Assembly: GCA_029690005.1 (NCBI GenBank)
Contig: CP121458.1
Location: forward strand, 2,666,001 to 2,730,000
DNA from: Prescottella defluvii
GTDB lineage: Bacteria; Actinomycetota; Actinomycetes; Mycobacteriales; Mycobacteriaceae
Reading direction: 5' to 3'
DNA length: 64,000 bases
Both the position numbers and the translations under genes were made by a program. Below, piece after piece: positions 30,764 to 43,280 of this stretch (position 1 is the stretch's first letter; each line of letters opens with the position of its first letter). Under the pieces are notes generated by a model. That model worked only from the letters and a program-made list of their open reading frames with translations, made no database searches and was not told the DNA's origin.

Positions 30764-31895
30764 ATGAGCCGCAGAGGCGTGCGACGAGGAATGGCGTTGT
30801 TGTCGGTTCTCGCGGTGGCGGCGCTGACGCCCGTCACGGCCTCGGCCGGGGAACGTCGAACGGGCAGGCGCCCGGCCACGTGCTGTCGGTCGAGACGTTG
30901 CCACCCGAACTCGGATTGTCGGGCACCGCACGCGAGTACCGCATCACCTACGAGACGCGGGACGCTACCGGGCGCCCCGCGGCGAGTTCCGGCGTCGTGT
31001 TCGTGCCGCCGGGCAGCCCGCCCGAAGGCGGATGGCCGGTGGTGTCGTGGGCGCACGGCACCACCGGTCTGGGCGACGCGTGCGCGCCGTCCCGCAATCC
31101 GCGGTCGGCGCGGGACGCGAACTACCTGGGGCGCTGGATGTCGCAGGGGTACGCCATCGTCGCAACCGACTACATCGGTCTCGGCACCCCCGGCGTGCAC
31201 CCGTATCTGCAGGGGCATCCGAGGCGACCGCGGTGATCGACATGGTGCGGGCCGGTAGGGAGGTGGCGCCGGAACTGTCGTCGCGGTGGATGGCGATCGG
31301 ACAGTCGCAGGGCGGGCACGCCGCGCTCTTCACGGCCCACGAGGCCACCCGGTACGCGCCGGAACTCGACTACCGGGGCGCGGTCACCACGGGTGCACCG
31401 TCGAATCTCGAGAACGTCGGCACATTGGGTGGACCGTGGATGCCGAACCTCGGTCTCGACGGGCTGACGGTGTTCACGACCTACATCCTCGCCGGGATGC
31501 GCGCCACGATGCCCGACCTCGACGTGAACACTTACCTGACCCCGCTCGGACGGCAGGCCGTCGACTCGGCCGAAACCCTGTGCTACGAGCAGCAAGCCGA
31601 GGCGGTGCGGGGAGTCTCGGTGGGTGCATTGCTGAGTCGGCCCGTGGACGATCCGGCGTTCCGGGCGGCGATGACCGAGTACCTCGCGGTGCCGACCGCG
31701 GGCTACGACCGGTCGCTGTTCATCGCGCAGGGCCTGCTCGACACCGTGGTGCCCGCGCCGCTGTCGTTCAAGCTCATTGCCGACATGCGACTCGCCGGGG
31801 TGGATGCCACCTACATGACCTACCCGACCAACCACGACGGCACCATGGCGGCATCGCTGCCCGATTCGACTCCCTTCGTGCGGGCACGTCTCTGA
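30764..31895 (+). CDS. secretory lipase/esterase (LIP family), two frame breaks
   Basis: About 377 residues. ATG 30764 follows AAGGAGGGGCG; signal peptide (GMALLSVLAVAALTPVTASA). LIP-family landmarks are WAHGTTGLGDACAPS, ATDYIGLGTPGVHPYL, the nucleophile GQSQGGHAAL (Ser), FIAQGLLDTVVP (Asp) and YPTNHDGTMAAS (His). Breaks near 30860 and 31215, one base each. Secreted triacylglycerol or ester hydrolase. Convergent with a second lipase of the same family. Confidence 0.85.
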
Positions 31896-31902
31896 TGTGA
31901 GG

Positions 31903-31930
31903 CCGCCGCCGCGGGGTTCCGCGGCGGCGG
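31903..31930. terminator. bidirectional terminator between convergent lipases
   Basis: Perfect 12-bp stem (31903-31914 with 31919-31930) with a GGTT loop, placed 7 nt from each stop codon. Confidence 0.8.
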
Positions 31931-31936
31931 ACGCGG

Positions 31937-33253
31937 TCAGGCGAGATCGCAGCCCGGTGCCGTCGGGACGTCGTCGAACCGGTCGAGCAGGTAGCGGACG
32001 GGCTCGCCGTTTCCGTACGCGTCGACCAGCAGGGGCCCGAAGTGGTTGCCGAACGTCGTTCCCGGCGCGAGGGGCGGCAGTTCGTTGGTGCGGAACGTGA
32101 CGTTCGCGCCGCGCTCGCACCAGTCGACGGCCATCTGGCGGGCCTGACCGTAGGGCACGGTGTCGTCGTTGCGGCCGCTGGTCACCAGGACCGGGAACCG
32201 TGGGGGGATCGTGCCGATGCGCTGGGCCTCCAGGACGCGCATGGCCTCCGGGACCGTGCGGAGGTTGTCGAGCAGGGACGCCCCGTCCCGGGTGTAGTCC
32301 CGCGTCTTCAGGAACGGTCGCTTGGTGATGATGTCGGCGATGCACTCGTTGCCGATGGCGTCGAGCGTTGCCCGGCCCTCCGGTGTCATCCGCTCCTGCA
32401 GCGTCGATTCCAGCTCCGGATACCGGGCGACGAAGCCGTTGATCGCGGATCCGATCGCGCCGCCGATGAGGTTCCCGTCGATCTGGGCCAGCACCTGCTC
32501 GAGGTCCGCTGTGGGACCGCCCGCCCAGGCGCCCTTGATGTTCAGTTCGGGGGCGTACGACGCCGCCAGTTCCGCGGCGGCCGCGGTTGCGCCGCCGCCC
32601 TGCGAATAACCCCACAGCGCAATCGGTGTCGCGGCTCCGCCGCCGAGCGTGTTCGCGGCCCGCGCGGCGTCGAGCACGGCATGTGCCTCCTCGACCCGGT
32701 TCACGTAGGTGTGGATGCCGGGCGTACCGAGCCCGATGTAGTCGGTCACGAAGACCCGCGCCCCCAGCGCCGACCACACGCCGGCCGACGGCGCCTCCTG
32801 ATTGGCCGACAGGAACAGCGGATCGGTACCGGCGTTCAACCCCGTGGAGAACGCGCGGGACATCGCGCACTGGTCGCCCTGCCCGGACGTGCCGGGCGCG
32901 ATGACGACGGTCGGCCGCGGGCCCGTGCCGCGCCACGGATGCGTGCTGTCGATGAACGTGCCGGTGACCGCGGTCGGCGTGCCGTCCTGCAGGCGCGAGG
33001 TGTACATCACGAGTTGCGCGGCGGCGGGCCAGGAGCCGTCGGATTCGGGGAGTGTGGCGAACACCGGAAGCGGTTCGGTGCGGACGATGTCGCCGGCGGC
33101 GGCCGGCAACTCCGCGGGCGGCGCGTAGAAGTCGGTGTCCGGGGCGGCTGCGGCTGCGCCGGCCCCGACCAGGACGAGTGCGCCCGCGATGCAGCCGGCG
33201 AGGGCGGCGACAGCGGCGCGGGCAGGGCGTCGGAGCATGCGAGAGTCGTTCAT
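31937..33253 (-). CDS. secretory lipase (LIP family)
   Basis: 438 residues, frame intact. Start ATG 33253 (MNDSRMLRRP) with signal peptide AAVAALAGCIAGALVLVG...AAAAAP. Conserved stretches are APGTSGQGDQC, VTDYIGLGTPGIHTYVN, nucleophile GYSQGGGATAA (Ser), TSGRNDDTVPYGQA (Asp) and GNHFGPLL (His). It shares TDYIGLGTPGxH with the lipase at 30764, so the two are paralogs facing each other. Downstream of the GMC oxidoreductase on the same strand, with 38 nt between them. Confidence 0.9.
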   Translation of the reverse strand: MNDSRMLRRPARAAVAALAGCIAGALVLVGAGAAAAAPDTDFYAPPAELPAAAGDIVRTEPLPVFATLPESDGSWPAAAQLVMYTSRLQDGTPTAVTGTFIDSTHPWRGTGPRPTVVIAPGTSGQGDQCAMSRAFSTGLNAGTDPLFLSANQEAPSAGVWSALGARVFVTDYIGLGTPGIHTYVNRVEEAHAVLDAARAANTLGGGAATPIALWGYSQGGGATAAAAELAASYAPELNIKGAWAGGPTADLEQVLAQIDGNLIGGAIGSAINGFVARYPELESTLQERMTPEGRATLDAIGNECIADIITKRPFLKTRDYTRDGASLLDNLRTVPEAMRVLEAQRIGTIPPRFPVLVTSGRNDDTVPYGQARQMAVDWCERGANVTFRTNELPPLAPGTTFGNHFGPLLVDAYGNGEPVRYLLDRFDDVPTAPGCDLA

Positions 33254-33291
33254 GGACAGCGCTTTCCGGGTGTGATGTCGAGGGGTGGCCA

Positions 33292-34885
33292 TCAGATGAC
33301 GGCGCCGACGTCGTGCGCCACGATGCGGTCGAGCGCCCGTTCGGCGACCGCGGCGATGGTCATGGACGGGTTGCACGCGGCGGTGTTCCCGGGCATCAGG
33401 GCGCCGTCGAGGACGTACAGGCCACGCTGCCCGTGGACGCGGCCGTCGACGTCGCATACCGGTCCCATGCACGCCCCGCCGAGCGGATGCCACGTGGACG
33501 GCACGATCGCGTTGGTGTCGGTGAGGACGCTGTTCGGCCCCGCGATCGCCCGCACCGTCGGCCCGATGTGCCCGTTCTGGATGGCCCAGTCGCCCTCGCG
33601 GGGCCAGCGCAGCACCGCGTCGTTCACGGCGGGGTCGTAGACGAAACTGCCGCGTCCGTCGCTCACGCCGTATCCGACGAGCATCGTGCTGTGCACGTCG
33701 ACGGACAGCGAGGGGATCGAGGCCTGGATCACGGTGTGCGCGTTCGCGGGATCGTCCCAGTTCAGGCTGCCGTAGACGACCGGTCCGCCCTGCGTGGCGC
33801 CGAAGTCGCCGATCGGGTCGGTCCACACGTAGATCCGGTCGGCGTTGGTGCCCCAGCCGCCGCCGAGTCCGTCGGGCATGTCGGGGATCCGGCCCTGTGC
33901 CGCCGCGCGCACCAGCATCTTGCTGGTGTTCAGGCTGCCCGCGGCCATGATCAGCGCGTCGGTGGTGAGGATCTTGTTCTCGAGCACCCGGCCTGTCGTG
34001 TCGATCCGGTTCACGTACACCGTCCAGCGGCCGTCCGGCGCCCGCTCGACGTCGGTGACCTCGTGCAGTGTCTGCACCGTCACCTTCCCGGTCGCCTCGG
34101 CGGCGGCGATGTAGGTGACGTCGACCGAGTGCTTGCCGCCGTTGTTGACGCCCAGCGCGCCGTCGCCGTTCGTGTACGACGGCCGCATCAGCCCGCGGAG
34201 TTCGTCGAGGGCGTAGTTCCAGTCGATCGGCATCGGGATCTTCGACAGTGGCAGGCCGGCGCGTTCGACGTGCTGGGCGAAGGTGCGCGGCGCGAGATAG
34301 CTGGGGCTGTCGACGAGTTCGTCGGGCGCGACGGCGAGGCGCAGCATGCGCGCCACCCGCGGGTAGTGGACCCGGTCCATCTCGGCCCAGTCGATCTCCC
34401 CGGGAAGTGGGTGCTGAACACCGCCTCCGCCGGCTGCAGCGACATCCCCTGGTAGATGAGGGAACCCCCGCCGACGCCGGCTGCGCACAGCGCCGTCATA
34501 TTGTCGCCGGGAACCGCTTCGACAAGGCCGGTGTAGGGCTCGACACGACCGGCCGGCCGAACAGTTGCGGCGCGGACCGGTACCAGAGCGCCCGCTTGTC
34601 CGGTGCCGTCGGGCTGGGGAACGTCGACGCGTTCGGGCCTGTGGGCCAGCGGATCCCGCGCTCGAGCACGAGGACCGGTACGCCCGCCTCGGCCAGTCGC
34701 AGGGCCGTGACGCCGCCGCCGAACCCGGAGCCGACCACGACCACCCGGTGGTCCTCACGGGTGACCGGAATCCGGTCGACGCGGGCGGCTATCCCGGTGG
34801 CGGCACGGGCGGTGCCCGGTGCGGCCAGCGCCATCCCCGCGGCCGCGGCGGCGGTCAGAAACGATCTTCTCTTGATCTCGGACAC
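33292..34885 (-). CDS. Tat-exported GMC oxidoreductase (cholesterol-oxidase-like), two frame breaks
   Basis: About 531 residues. GTG 34885 follows GGGGGAATTGCC; twin-arginine signal KRRSFLTAAAAAGMALAAP. FAD motif VVVGSGFGGGVTALRLAEAG, GVGGGSLIYQGM, the phrase NNGGKHSVDVTYIAAAEATG and the C-terminal HPLGGACMG...GLYVLDGALMPGN are those of class I cholesterol oxidases (sterol 3-beta-OH to 4-en-3-one plus H2O2). Breaks near 34500 and 34405. Sterol specificity is inferred from similarity I recall, not tested. Confidence 0.85.
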
Positions 34886-34943
34886 GGCAATTCCCCCACT
34901 TTCAGACTGTGGAGTGATGTGGCTCACTCCGAAGAGCGAGCTA

Positions 34944-34973
34944 AAACTAGACACCTGTCTCGTTAAGTGTCAA
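34944..34973 (-). promoter_or_regulatory. sigma70-type promoter with embedded inverted repeat, for the GMC gene
   Basis: On the minus strand TTGACA (34973-34968) and TAGTTT (34949-34944) are separated by 18 nt, a near-consensus housekeeping promoter. GACAC (34950-34954) and GTGTC (34967-34971) form an inverted repeat between and over these boxes, a natural repressor site for the adjacent TetR. The -35 overlaps the tetR stop codon. Confidence 0.7.
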
Positions 34974-35539
34974 GAAGTTGCCGCGTCCTGCCCGTCGAGG
35001 GTCATCGCCGGCCGTAGCCAGCGGGTGAGGAAGCGGCGCAGGTCGTCGTCGGCGTGGACGGTCTCGTCGTCGAAGATGACGACGGACAGGCCCAGGCGCA
35101 GTGCGATCTCGACGATGTCGTCCGCGCGGGGCGCGAGTGTCGGCTCCCGTTCGATGATCGGTGAGAGTAGTTCGTGGGCAATGGGTTTGGCTCGGGCGAT
35201 CATGCCGGGGTCGAACAGTGGGTTGCCGCGCTCCGCGTGGAGCAGCGCGCCGAGGACGGGTTCGTCGCGGATTGCGGCGCGGCCCGCGACGATGAGTTCG
35301 ACGACGTACTCGACGGGGGAGTCCGCGCGCTCCACACGGGCGCGGATGTCGCCGAGCACCTGGACGAGGAGGCCGGCGATCGCTTGCGAGACGAGGTCCT
35401 CCCGCGAGCCGAAGATCGAGTAGACGGTCTGTCGGGTGACGCCGGCGGCGGCGGCCACCGCCGCGATGTTGACACCCTCGAACCCGGCGCTACCGATCAG
35501 CCCGAGTGTGGCGTCCAAGATCTTCTTCCGTGACCGCAC
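34970..35539 (-). CDS. TetR-family regulator next to the GMC oxidoreductase
   Basis: 189 residues, frame intact. GTG 35539 (VRSRKKILDATLG); minus-strand GATAAT ends 6 nt upstream, fitting a leaderless start. Helix-turn-helix about residues 5-50 (VNIAAVAAAAGVTRQTVYSIF). The effector domain has no family-specific motif I recognise. It lies just upstream of the GMC-lipase pair on the same strand, with the embedded palindrome in the GMC promoter. Confidence 0.85.
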   Translation of the reverse strand: MRSRKKILDATLGLIGSAGFEGVNIAAVAAAAGVTRQTVYSIFGSREDLVSQAIAGLLVQVLGDIRARVERADSPVEYVVELIVAGRAAIRDEPVLGALLHAERGNPLFDPGMIARAKPIAHELLSPIIEREPTLAPRADDIVEIALRLGLSVVIFDDETVHADDDLRRFLTRWLRPAMTLDGQDAATS

Positions 35540-35616
35540 CCGGCCATTATCGGACAGCGGCGGTGCAGCCCTGGTGCTCGAGCCGCTCGGGCGGGGGAGT
35601 CGCTGGACCGGCGCGG

Positions 35617-35622
35617 TAGGCT
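35617..35622 (+). promoter_or_regulatory. -10 box TAGGCT of ettA
   Basis: TAGGCT lies 67 nt before the ettA start, giving a leader of about 60 nt. No clear -35 box. Confidence 0.35.
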
Positions 35623-35689
35623 GGCAGCCGAGTCGTACGTTCTCGCAGCCGGTGAGCTGCACTTTTCCAGTCCAGATGGGAGCCTTTGG

Positions 35690-37368
<1,679 letters not shown>

Positions 37369-37382
37369 CCCGCGGCTGACCT

Positions 37383-37814
37383 GTGTCCAAGGATTCGTCC
37401 CAGGTCTACAGCTGCGACATCCAGGTCCGTTGGGGTGACTCCGACCGTCTCGGTCACGTCAACAACGCCCGTGTCGTGGAGTACATGCAGGAGGCACGTT
37501 CGCTCTTCCTGATCGAGGGTGCGGCGTCGGTCGGCGTCGCACCCCGTGCGGTGGTCGTCCGCAAGATGGACGCCGAGTTCCTCCGTCCCATCACCGACGC
37601 GTCCGGTCCGGTGCGCGTCGACGTCTCGGTCGTGAAAGTCGGCACGTCGTCGTTCACGGTGCGACACGTCGTCAAGGACGTCGCGGGCAACGTGTGCGCT
37701 ACCGGCGACGCCGTGATGGTGGGCTTCGACGTCCACGCCGAGCGCGCCCGCCCGCTCGCCGACGTCGAGCGTGAGGTGCTGACGCGCTACCTGTCGGCTA
37801 CGGCACCCGCGTAG
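37383..37814 (+). CDS. acyl-CoA thioesterase (4HBT hot-dog)
   Basis: 143 residues, frame intact. VRWGDSDRLGHVNNARVVEYMQ is the 4-hydroxybenzoyl-CoA-thioesterase-type active region (Asp, then HVNN). GTG 37383 lies 14 nt after the ettA stop, so co-transcription with ettA is likely. Acyl substrate unknown. Confidence 0.85.
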   Translation: MSKDSSQVYSCDIQVRWGDSDRLGHVNNARVVEYMQEARSLFLIEGAASVGVAPRAVVVRKMDAEFLRPITDASGPVRVDVSVVKVGTSSFTVRHVVKDVAGNVCATGDAVMVGFDVHAERARPLADVEREVLTRYLSATAPA

Positions 37815-37867
37815 TCCCGGACGGCCGGGGACGCACCCGGTCACGCGCCGAGTTCTGCACCACTCGG

Positions 37868-37910
37868 GGTCACCGCGGTTAGGCTCGCCAGTGAGCCGAC
37901 CGCGGTGACC
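37868..37910. promoter_or_regulatory. 12-bp inverted repeat around a -10 box upstream of NAD-GDH
   Basis: GGTCACCGCGGT (37868-37879) and ACCGCGGTGACC (37899-37910) are perfect complements. The 19-nt centre holds TAGGCT (37880-37885), a -10 box, and a smaller GGCTC/GAGCC repeat. An operator wrapped round a promoter is the simplest reading; an attenuating hairpin is the alternative. Confidence 0.5.
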
Positions 37911-37926
37911 TCGACAGGGACGGAGC

Positions 37927-40900
37927 GTGGCGATGAGGGATTCTGTGGATGCCGACCGGTCTCTCGAACTGCCTGCCGAGTTGCGGGCCTGCCTGCCGGA
38001 CGTGGCGGCGGTCTACTTCCGGCACACCTCTGCCGGCGAACCCGACAGCGTCCTGGACCGTCGTTCGGACGCGATCATCCGTGAGCACCTGTTGCTCGCC
38101 CGCCGTCGCACCCCAGGCAGTGCGGTCACGCGCGTCCACCGTCCCGCCGACGGCACCGGCATCGGCGCCGCCCTGCAGATCGTCACCGACGACATGCCGT
38201 TGCTCGTCGAATCCGTGACCGCGCTCCTCGGCCGACTCGACGCCTCGATCAGCGAGGTGGTCCACCCGATTCTGGGCGTCCGCAGGAGCCCTGACGGCAC
38301 GCTGGAACAAGTCCTGTCCGACGTCCCGGTCCGCGACCTCCCGGACGGCGCCCTCGCGGAGTCGTGGATCCACGTGCAGTTGCATCCCGCCACCGAGGAC
38401 GAGGTGCTCGATTCGATCGAATCGTCCGTCGCCGATGTGCTGTCCGACGTCGGTCAGGTCGTGGCCGACAGCGATGCCATGCGTGCACTGCAGCGCGCTC
38501 TCGCCGCCGAACTCGATGTGCGAGCGGGCAATCCGCCGCCCGGGCGGTCGGCGGACGAGTTGCGGGACTGCGCGAATCTGTTGCGCTGGCTCGCCGACGG
38601 CCACTACACAGTGCTCGGTTACCGCCGTTACGAATGCGAGGACGGTCATCACATCCGGAGGATCCCGGACAGCGGGTTGGGTGTGTTGCGATCGGATGCT
38701 CACGCTGACGCGCACATCAGAATCCCACTGACAGTGAACATTCCGGATCGTCCGCTGTTGGTGCTGACACAGGGCTCGGCTCCCGCGACCGTGCACAGGT
38801 CGGTGTATCCCTACTTCGTGGGCGTGAGCATCCTCGCCGACGACGGCGCGATCGTCGGCGAGCACCGGTTCCTCGGGGTGTTCACGGTGACGGCGCTGCA
38901 TGAGAACGTCCTCGAGATCCCGGTGATCGCGCGGCGGGTGCGGACCGCGATCGAGCGCGCCGGCTTCGGCATCGACTCGTTCTCGGGCCAGGCGATGCTC
39001 GAGGTGATGCAGTCCTTCCCGCGCACCGAGCTGTTCTCGATCGACACCGACGCGCTGCTCGAGACGATGACCGCGGTTCTCAACATCGGATTGCGCCGAC
39101 AGGTGCGATTGTTCATGCGCGAGGACAGCTTCGAGCGATTCGTGTCGTGTCTGGTGTACCTGCCGCGGGACAGGTACACGACGCGGGTGCGGTTGGCGAT
39201 GCAGCAGATCCTCCTCGACGAGCTGGGCGGTGGGTCGCTCGACTACACGGCCCGGGTCACCGAGGGGGACCTCGCGATGCTGCACGTGACGATCCGCAAG
39301 CCCCCGGAGAGCGCGACGGCCGCGTGGACACGTCGGAAGCGAATCGGCTCCGCATCCAGGGGTTGCTGGCCGAGGCGAGCCGCAGCTGGGACGACCATTT
39401 CGCGGATGCCGTGGCGGCCGACCCCAACGTGGACCCGGTTGTCGCGGCGAAGTACGCGGCCGAGCTTCCCGACGGCTACAAGGAGGACTTCGACGCCGTC
39501 GAGGCGCTCGTCGACATCAGCCGTTTCGCCGGCCTCGACGTCGACTCGATCGACCTGCGGATCCACCACGATCTGCCCGATCCGCCGTGGAAGTGGCAGT
39601 TCGCGCTCTACTTCGCGGGCGAGGGTATCTCGCTGTCCCACGTCCTCCCTGTGCTGCACAGTCTGGGTGTCGAGGTGCTCGACGAGCGGCCGTATTCGGT
39701 CAGGCGCCCGGACGGACTGCAGTGCTGGCTCTACGAGTTCGGGATCGCCGTCCCCGCGGAGCTGTTGCGTGATGCCGCTGCCGACGTGGGCGAGGGAGGG
39801 CCCGACGAACAGTTGCGCGATCGGTTCACCGAGGCGTTCACCGCGATCTGGCACGGCCGGTGCGAGGCCGATCGTTTCAACGAACTGGTGCTGCGCGCGG
39901 GTCTGGACTGGCGGCAGGTGTCGGTGCTGCGGGCATACGTCAAATACCTGCGACAGGCCGGATTCGCCTACAGCCAGGTCCACATCGAGTCGGTGGTGCT
40001 CGATCACCCGGAGATCGCGAGCCTGCTGGTCGAGTTGTTCGAGGCGCTGTTCGACCCCGGCGGTATGTCGGCCGACGCCCGCAAGCGGTCGCGGGGTCTC
40101 GAGCGGGCGCTGCGGGCCGCGATCGGCGAAGTGGTCAGCCTCGACGTCGACCGCATCCTCCGGGCCCTGTTCGGCCTGGTGCAGGCGACGTTGCGCACCA
40201 ACCACTTCGTGCACGGCGACGACGGCGAGTTCCGCGAGTTCCTGTCGTTGAAGTTCGAGCCCGGACGGATCTCCGAGCTGCCCAAGCCGCGGCCACGGTT
40301 CGAGGTGTTCGTCTACTCGCCCCACGTCGAGGGCGTCCACCTGCGGTTCGGTCAGGTCGCGCGTGGGGACTGCGGTGGTCGGATCGCCGCGAGGACTTCC
40401 GTACTGAGATCCTCGGGCTCGCGAAGGCGCAGGCGGTCAAGAACGCGGTGATCGTCCCGGTCGGCGCAAAGGGCGGCTTCGTCGTCAAACACCCGGTCGC
40501 CCCTACTGGCGACGCGGCGGTCGACCGGCAGGCGGTGCGCGACCAGGGCGTCGAGTGCTACCGAACCTTCATCTCGGGTCTGCTGGACGTGACCGACAAC
40601 GTCGATCGGATCAGCGGAGCGGTGGTACCGCCCGAACGTGTGGTGCGCCGCGACGGCGACGACACGTACCTGGTCGTGGCCGCCGACAAGGGCACGGCCA
40701 CCTTCTCCGACATCGCCAACGACGTCGCGGCCGGGTACGGATTCTGGCTCGGCGACGCGTTCGCGTCCGGCGGGTCGGCGGGCTACGACCACAAGGAGAT
40801 GGGCATCACCGCCCGCGGCGCGTGGGAAAGCGTCAAACGGCACTTCCGTGAACTCGAAATCGACGTCGCGGCAGACGATTTCACTGTCGTCGGTATCGGC

Positions 40901-42804
40901 GACATGAGCGGCGACGTGTTCGGCAACGGGATGTTGCTCAGCGAACACATCCGCCTCGTCGCGGCGTTCGATCACCGGCACGTGTTCCTGGATCCGAATC
41001 CGGATGCGGCGCGGTCGTTCGCCGAACGCCGCCGGATGTTCGCGCTGCCGCGGTCGTCGTGGGCCGACTACGACGCAGGGCTGATCAGCGAAGGCGGCGG
41101 CGTGTACGCGCGGACGGCCAAGTCGGTGCCGATCAGCCCGCAGGTGAGCGAGGCGCTCGGACTGCCCGCGGACGTCACCGAGATGTCGCCGCCAGACCTC
41201 GTCAAGGCGGTCCTGACGGCGCCCGTCGACCTGCTGTGGAACGGCGGGATCGGCACGTACGTCAAGGCGGCAGGGGAGTCCGACGCCGCGGTGGGGGACA
41301 AGAGCAACGACGCGGTGCGCGTGCACGGCGCCGACATCCGCGCCCGCGTGATCGGCGAGGGCGGCAACCTCGGCGTCACGCAACTCGGGCGGATCGAGTA
41401 CGCGCTGCACGGCGGCAAGATCAACACCGACGCCATCGACAACTCGGCGGGCGTGGACTGCTCGGACCACGAGGTGAACATCAAGATCCTGCTCGACTCG
41501 CTCGTGAGCAGCGGGACCCTGGCGCAGGCCGACCGGGACCCGCTGCTCGCCTCGATGACCGACGAAGTCGCGCGGCTGGTGTTGGCGGACAACATCTCCC
41601 AGAACGACCAGCTGGGCATGTCGCGGGCGAGCGCGCCGCAGATGCTCGGCGTGCACCGCCGCCTGATCGCGACGCTCATCTCGCACCACGGCCTCGACCG
41701 CAAGCTCGAGGCGCTGCCGACCGAGGGCGAGTTCAACAAGCGGGCGCAGGCCGGCGGCGGGTTGACCTCCCCGGAGCTCGCGACCGTCATGGCGCACGTC
41801 AAGCTCGCGTTCGAGCAGGACCTGCTGGCCACCGAGCTGCCCGACAGCGACTTCTTCGCCGCCCGGCTGCCCGGCTACTTCCCGGCGCAGCTGCGCGCCC
41901 GGTTCCGCTCCTCGATCCGCTCGCACCCGCTCCGTCGCGAGATCGTCGCGACGATGCTCGCCAACGAGGCCATCGACAACGGCGGCATCACGTACGTCTA
42001 CCGGCTCGCCGAGGACGCGGGTGCGTCGAGCACCGACGCGATCCGCGCGTACGCCGCCGTCACCTCGATCTTCGAACTGCACGACGTGTGGGAGCGCGTC
42101 CGCAGCGCCGAGATGCCCTCGGACGTCTCGGACGTGCTGATGCTGCAGTCGCGCCGGGTCCTCGACCGGGCGTCGCGCTGGTTCCTGTCCAACCGCCCGC
42201 AGCCGATCGCGGTGGGGCCGAGATCAGTCGGTACTCGTCGGAGTTCCGCAAGCTCGCCCCCAAGGTCCCCGGCTGGCTGCGCGGGCACCACGTGACGGAC
42301 CTCGCGAGGCGGTCGCGGTCGGCCATCGCGGACGGCGCCCCGAAGGAACTCGCCCTCGAGGTGTACCGGCTGCTGGACCTGTTCTGCCTGCTCGACATCA
42401 TCGACATCGCCGACATCTGCGAGCGCAACGGCGAGGAGGTGGCCGAGCTCTACTTCGCGCTCGACGCGCACCTCGGCATCGACTGGTTGCTCACCGCGGT
42501 ATCCGATCTCGCGCGCGGCGACCGGTGGCATTCGCTGGCGCGGCTGGCGTTGCGCGACGACCTGTACGGGTCGCTGCGCTCGCTCACGCTCGAGGTCCTG
42601 GCCGGCGGGGAGCCGACCGAAACGCCGGAGGAGAAGATCGACTACTGGGAGTCGACCAACGCGTCGCGGCTCGCCAGGGCCAGGTCCGCGCTCGCGGAGA
42701 TCTTCGAGTCTGGAACGCTGGACCTCGCGACGCTCTCGGTGGCGGCGCGTCAGGTACGCAGCATGGTGCGGGGTGTGGGCACCAGATCGGAGGTCGGAAG
42801 GTGA
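37927..42804 (+). CDS. gdh: large NAD-specific glutamate dehydrogenase (180-kDa class), three frame breaks
   Basis: About 1626 residues, the length of the mycobacterial and Streptomyces large NAD-GDH. It deaminates glutamate to 2-oxoglutarate. Typical stretches: N-terminal regulatory region ([19 protein letters not shown]), catalytic lysine [41 protein letters not shown] and the helical C-terminal part ([18 protein letters not shown]). In mycobacteria this enzyme is inhibited by GarA. GTG 37927 follows ACAGGGACGGAGC. Breaks near 39330, 40365 and 42215 are single missing bases. Confidence 0.95.
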
Positions 42805-43280
42805 GCGGGTCGCAGGAAGCCGTGCGGAACGGGGCTGCCGTCGACGGGCGGCAGGACGGACAGCCGGTGGGATTCCACACGAAGGTGGTGGTCCGCTGGT
42901 CCGACATGGACGCGTTCCAGCACATCGACCACGCGCGGATGGTGACGCTGCTCGAGGAGGCGCGGATCCCGTGGCTCTTCGAGGACGGCGCGCCGACGGT
43001 GACGCTGCGCGACGGTGCGGTGATCGCCGACCTGCGCGTGCGCTACCGCGGACAGCTGCGGCACGAGGACAGCCCGCTCGACGTGCTGATGTGGGTGGAG
43101 CAGATCCGCGCCGTGGACTTCACCATCGCGTACGAGGTGCGCCCCGGGGGAGCGGCCCCCACGTCCCCGCCGTCCATCGTCGCGTCGACGCAGATCGCGG
43201 CGTTCGACATCGGCACCCAGCGGCTGCGCCGGCTGACGGCGTCCGAGCGGGGCTACCTGGAGCTGTGGAAGCGTGCATGA
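42801..43280 (+). CDS. acyl-CoA thioesterase (4HBT hot-dog)
   Basis: 159 residues, frame intact. VVRWSDMDAFQHIDHARMVTLLEEAR holds the usual Asp and a QHID variant of the HVNN motif. GTG 42801 overlaps the NAD-GDH stop by 4 nt, implying coupled translation. Same position as Rv2475c in M. tuberculosis (recalled). A distant paralog of the thioesterase at 37383. Confidence 0.85.
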   Translation: MSGSQEAVRNGAAVDGRQDGQPVGFHTKVVVRWSDMDAFQHIDHARMVTLLEEARIPWLFEDGAPTVTLRDGAVIADLRVRYRGQLRHEDSPLDVLMWVEQIRAVDFTIAYEVRPGGAAPTSPPSIVASTQIAAFDIGTQRLRRLTASERGYLELWKRA

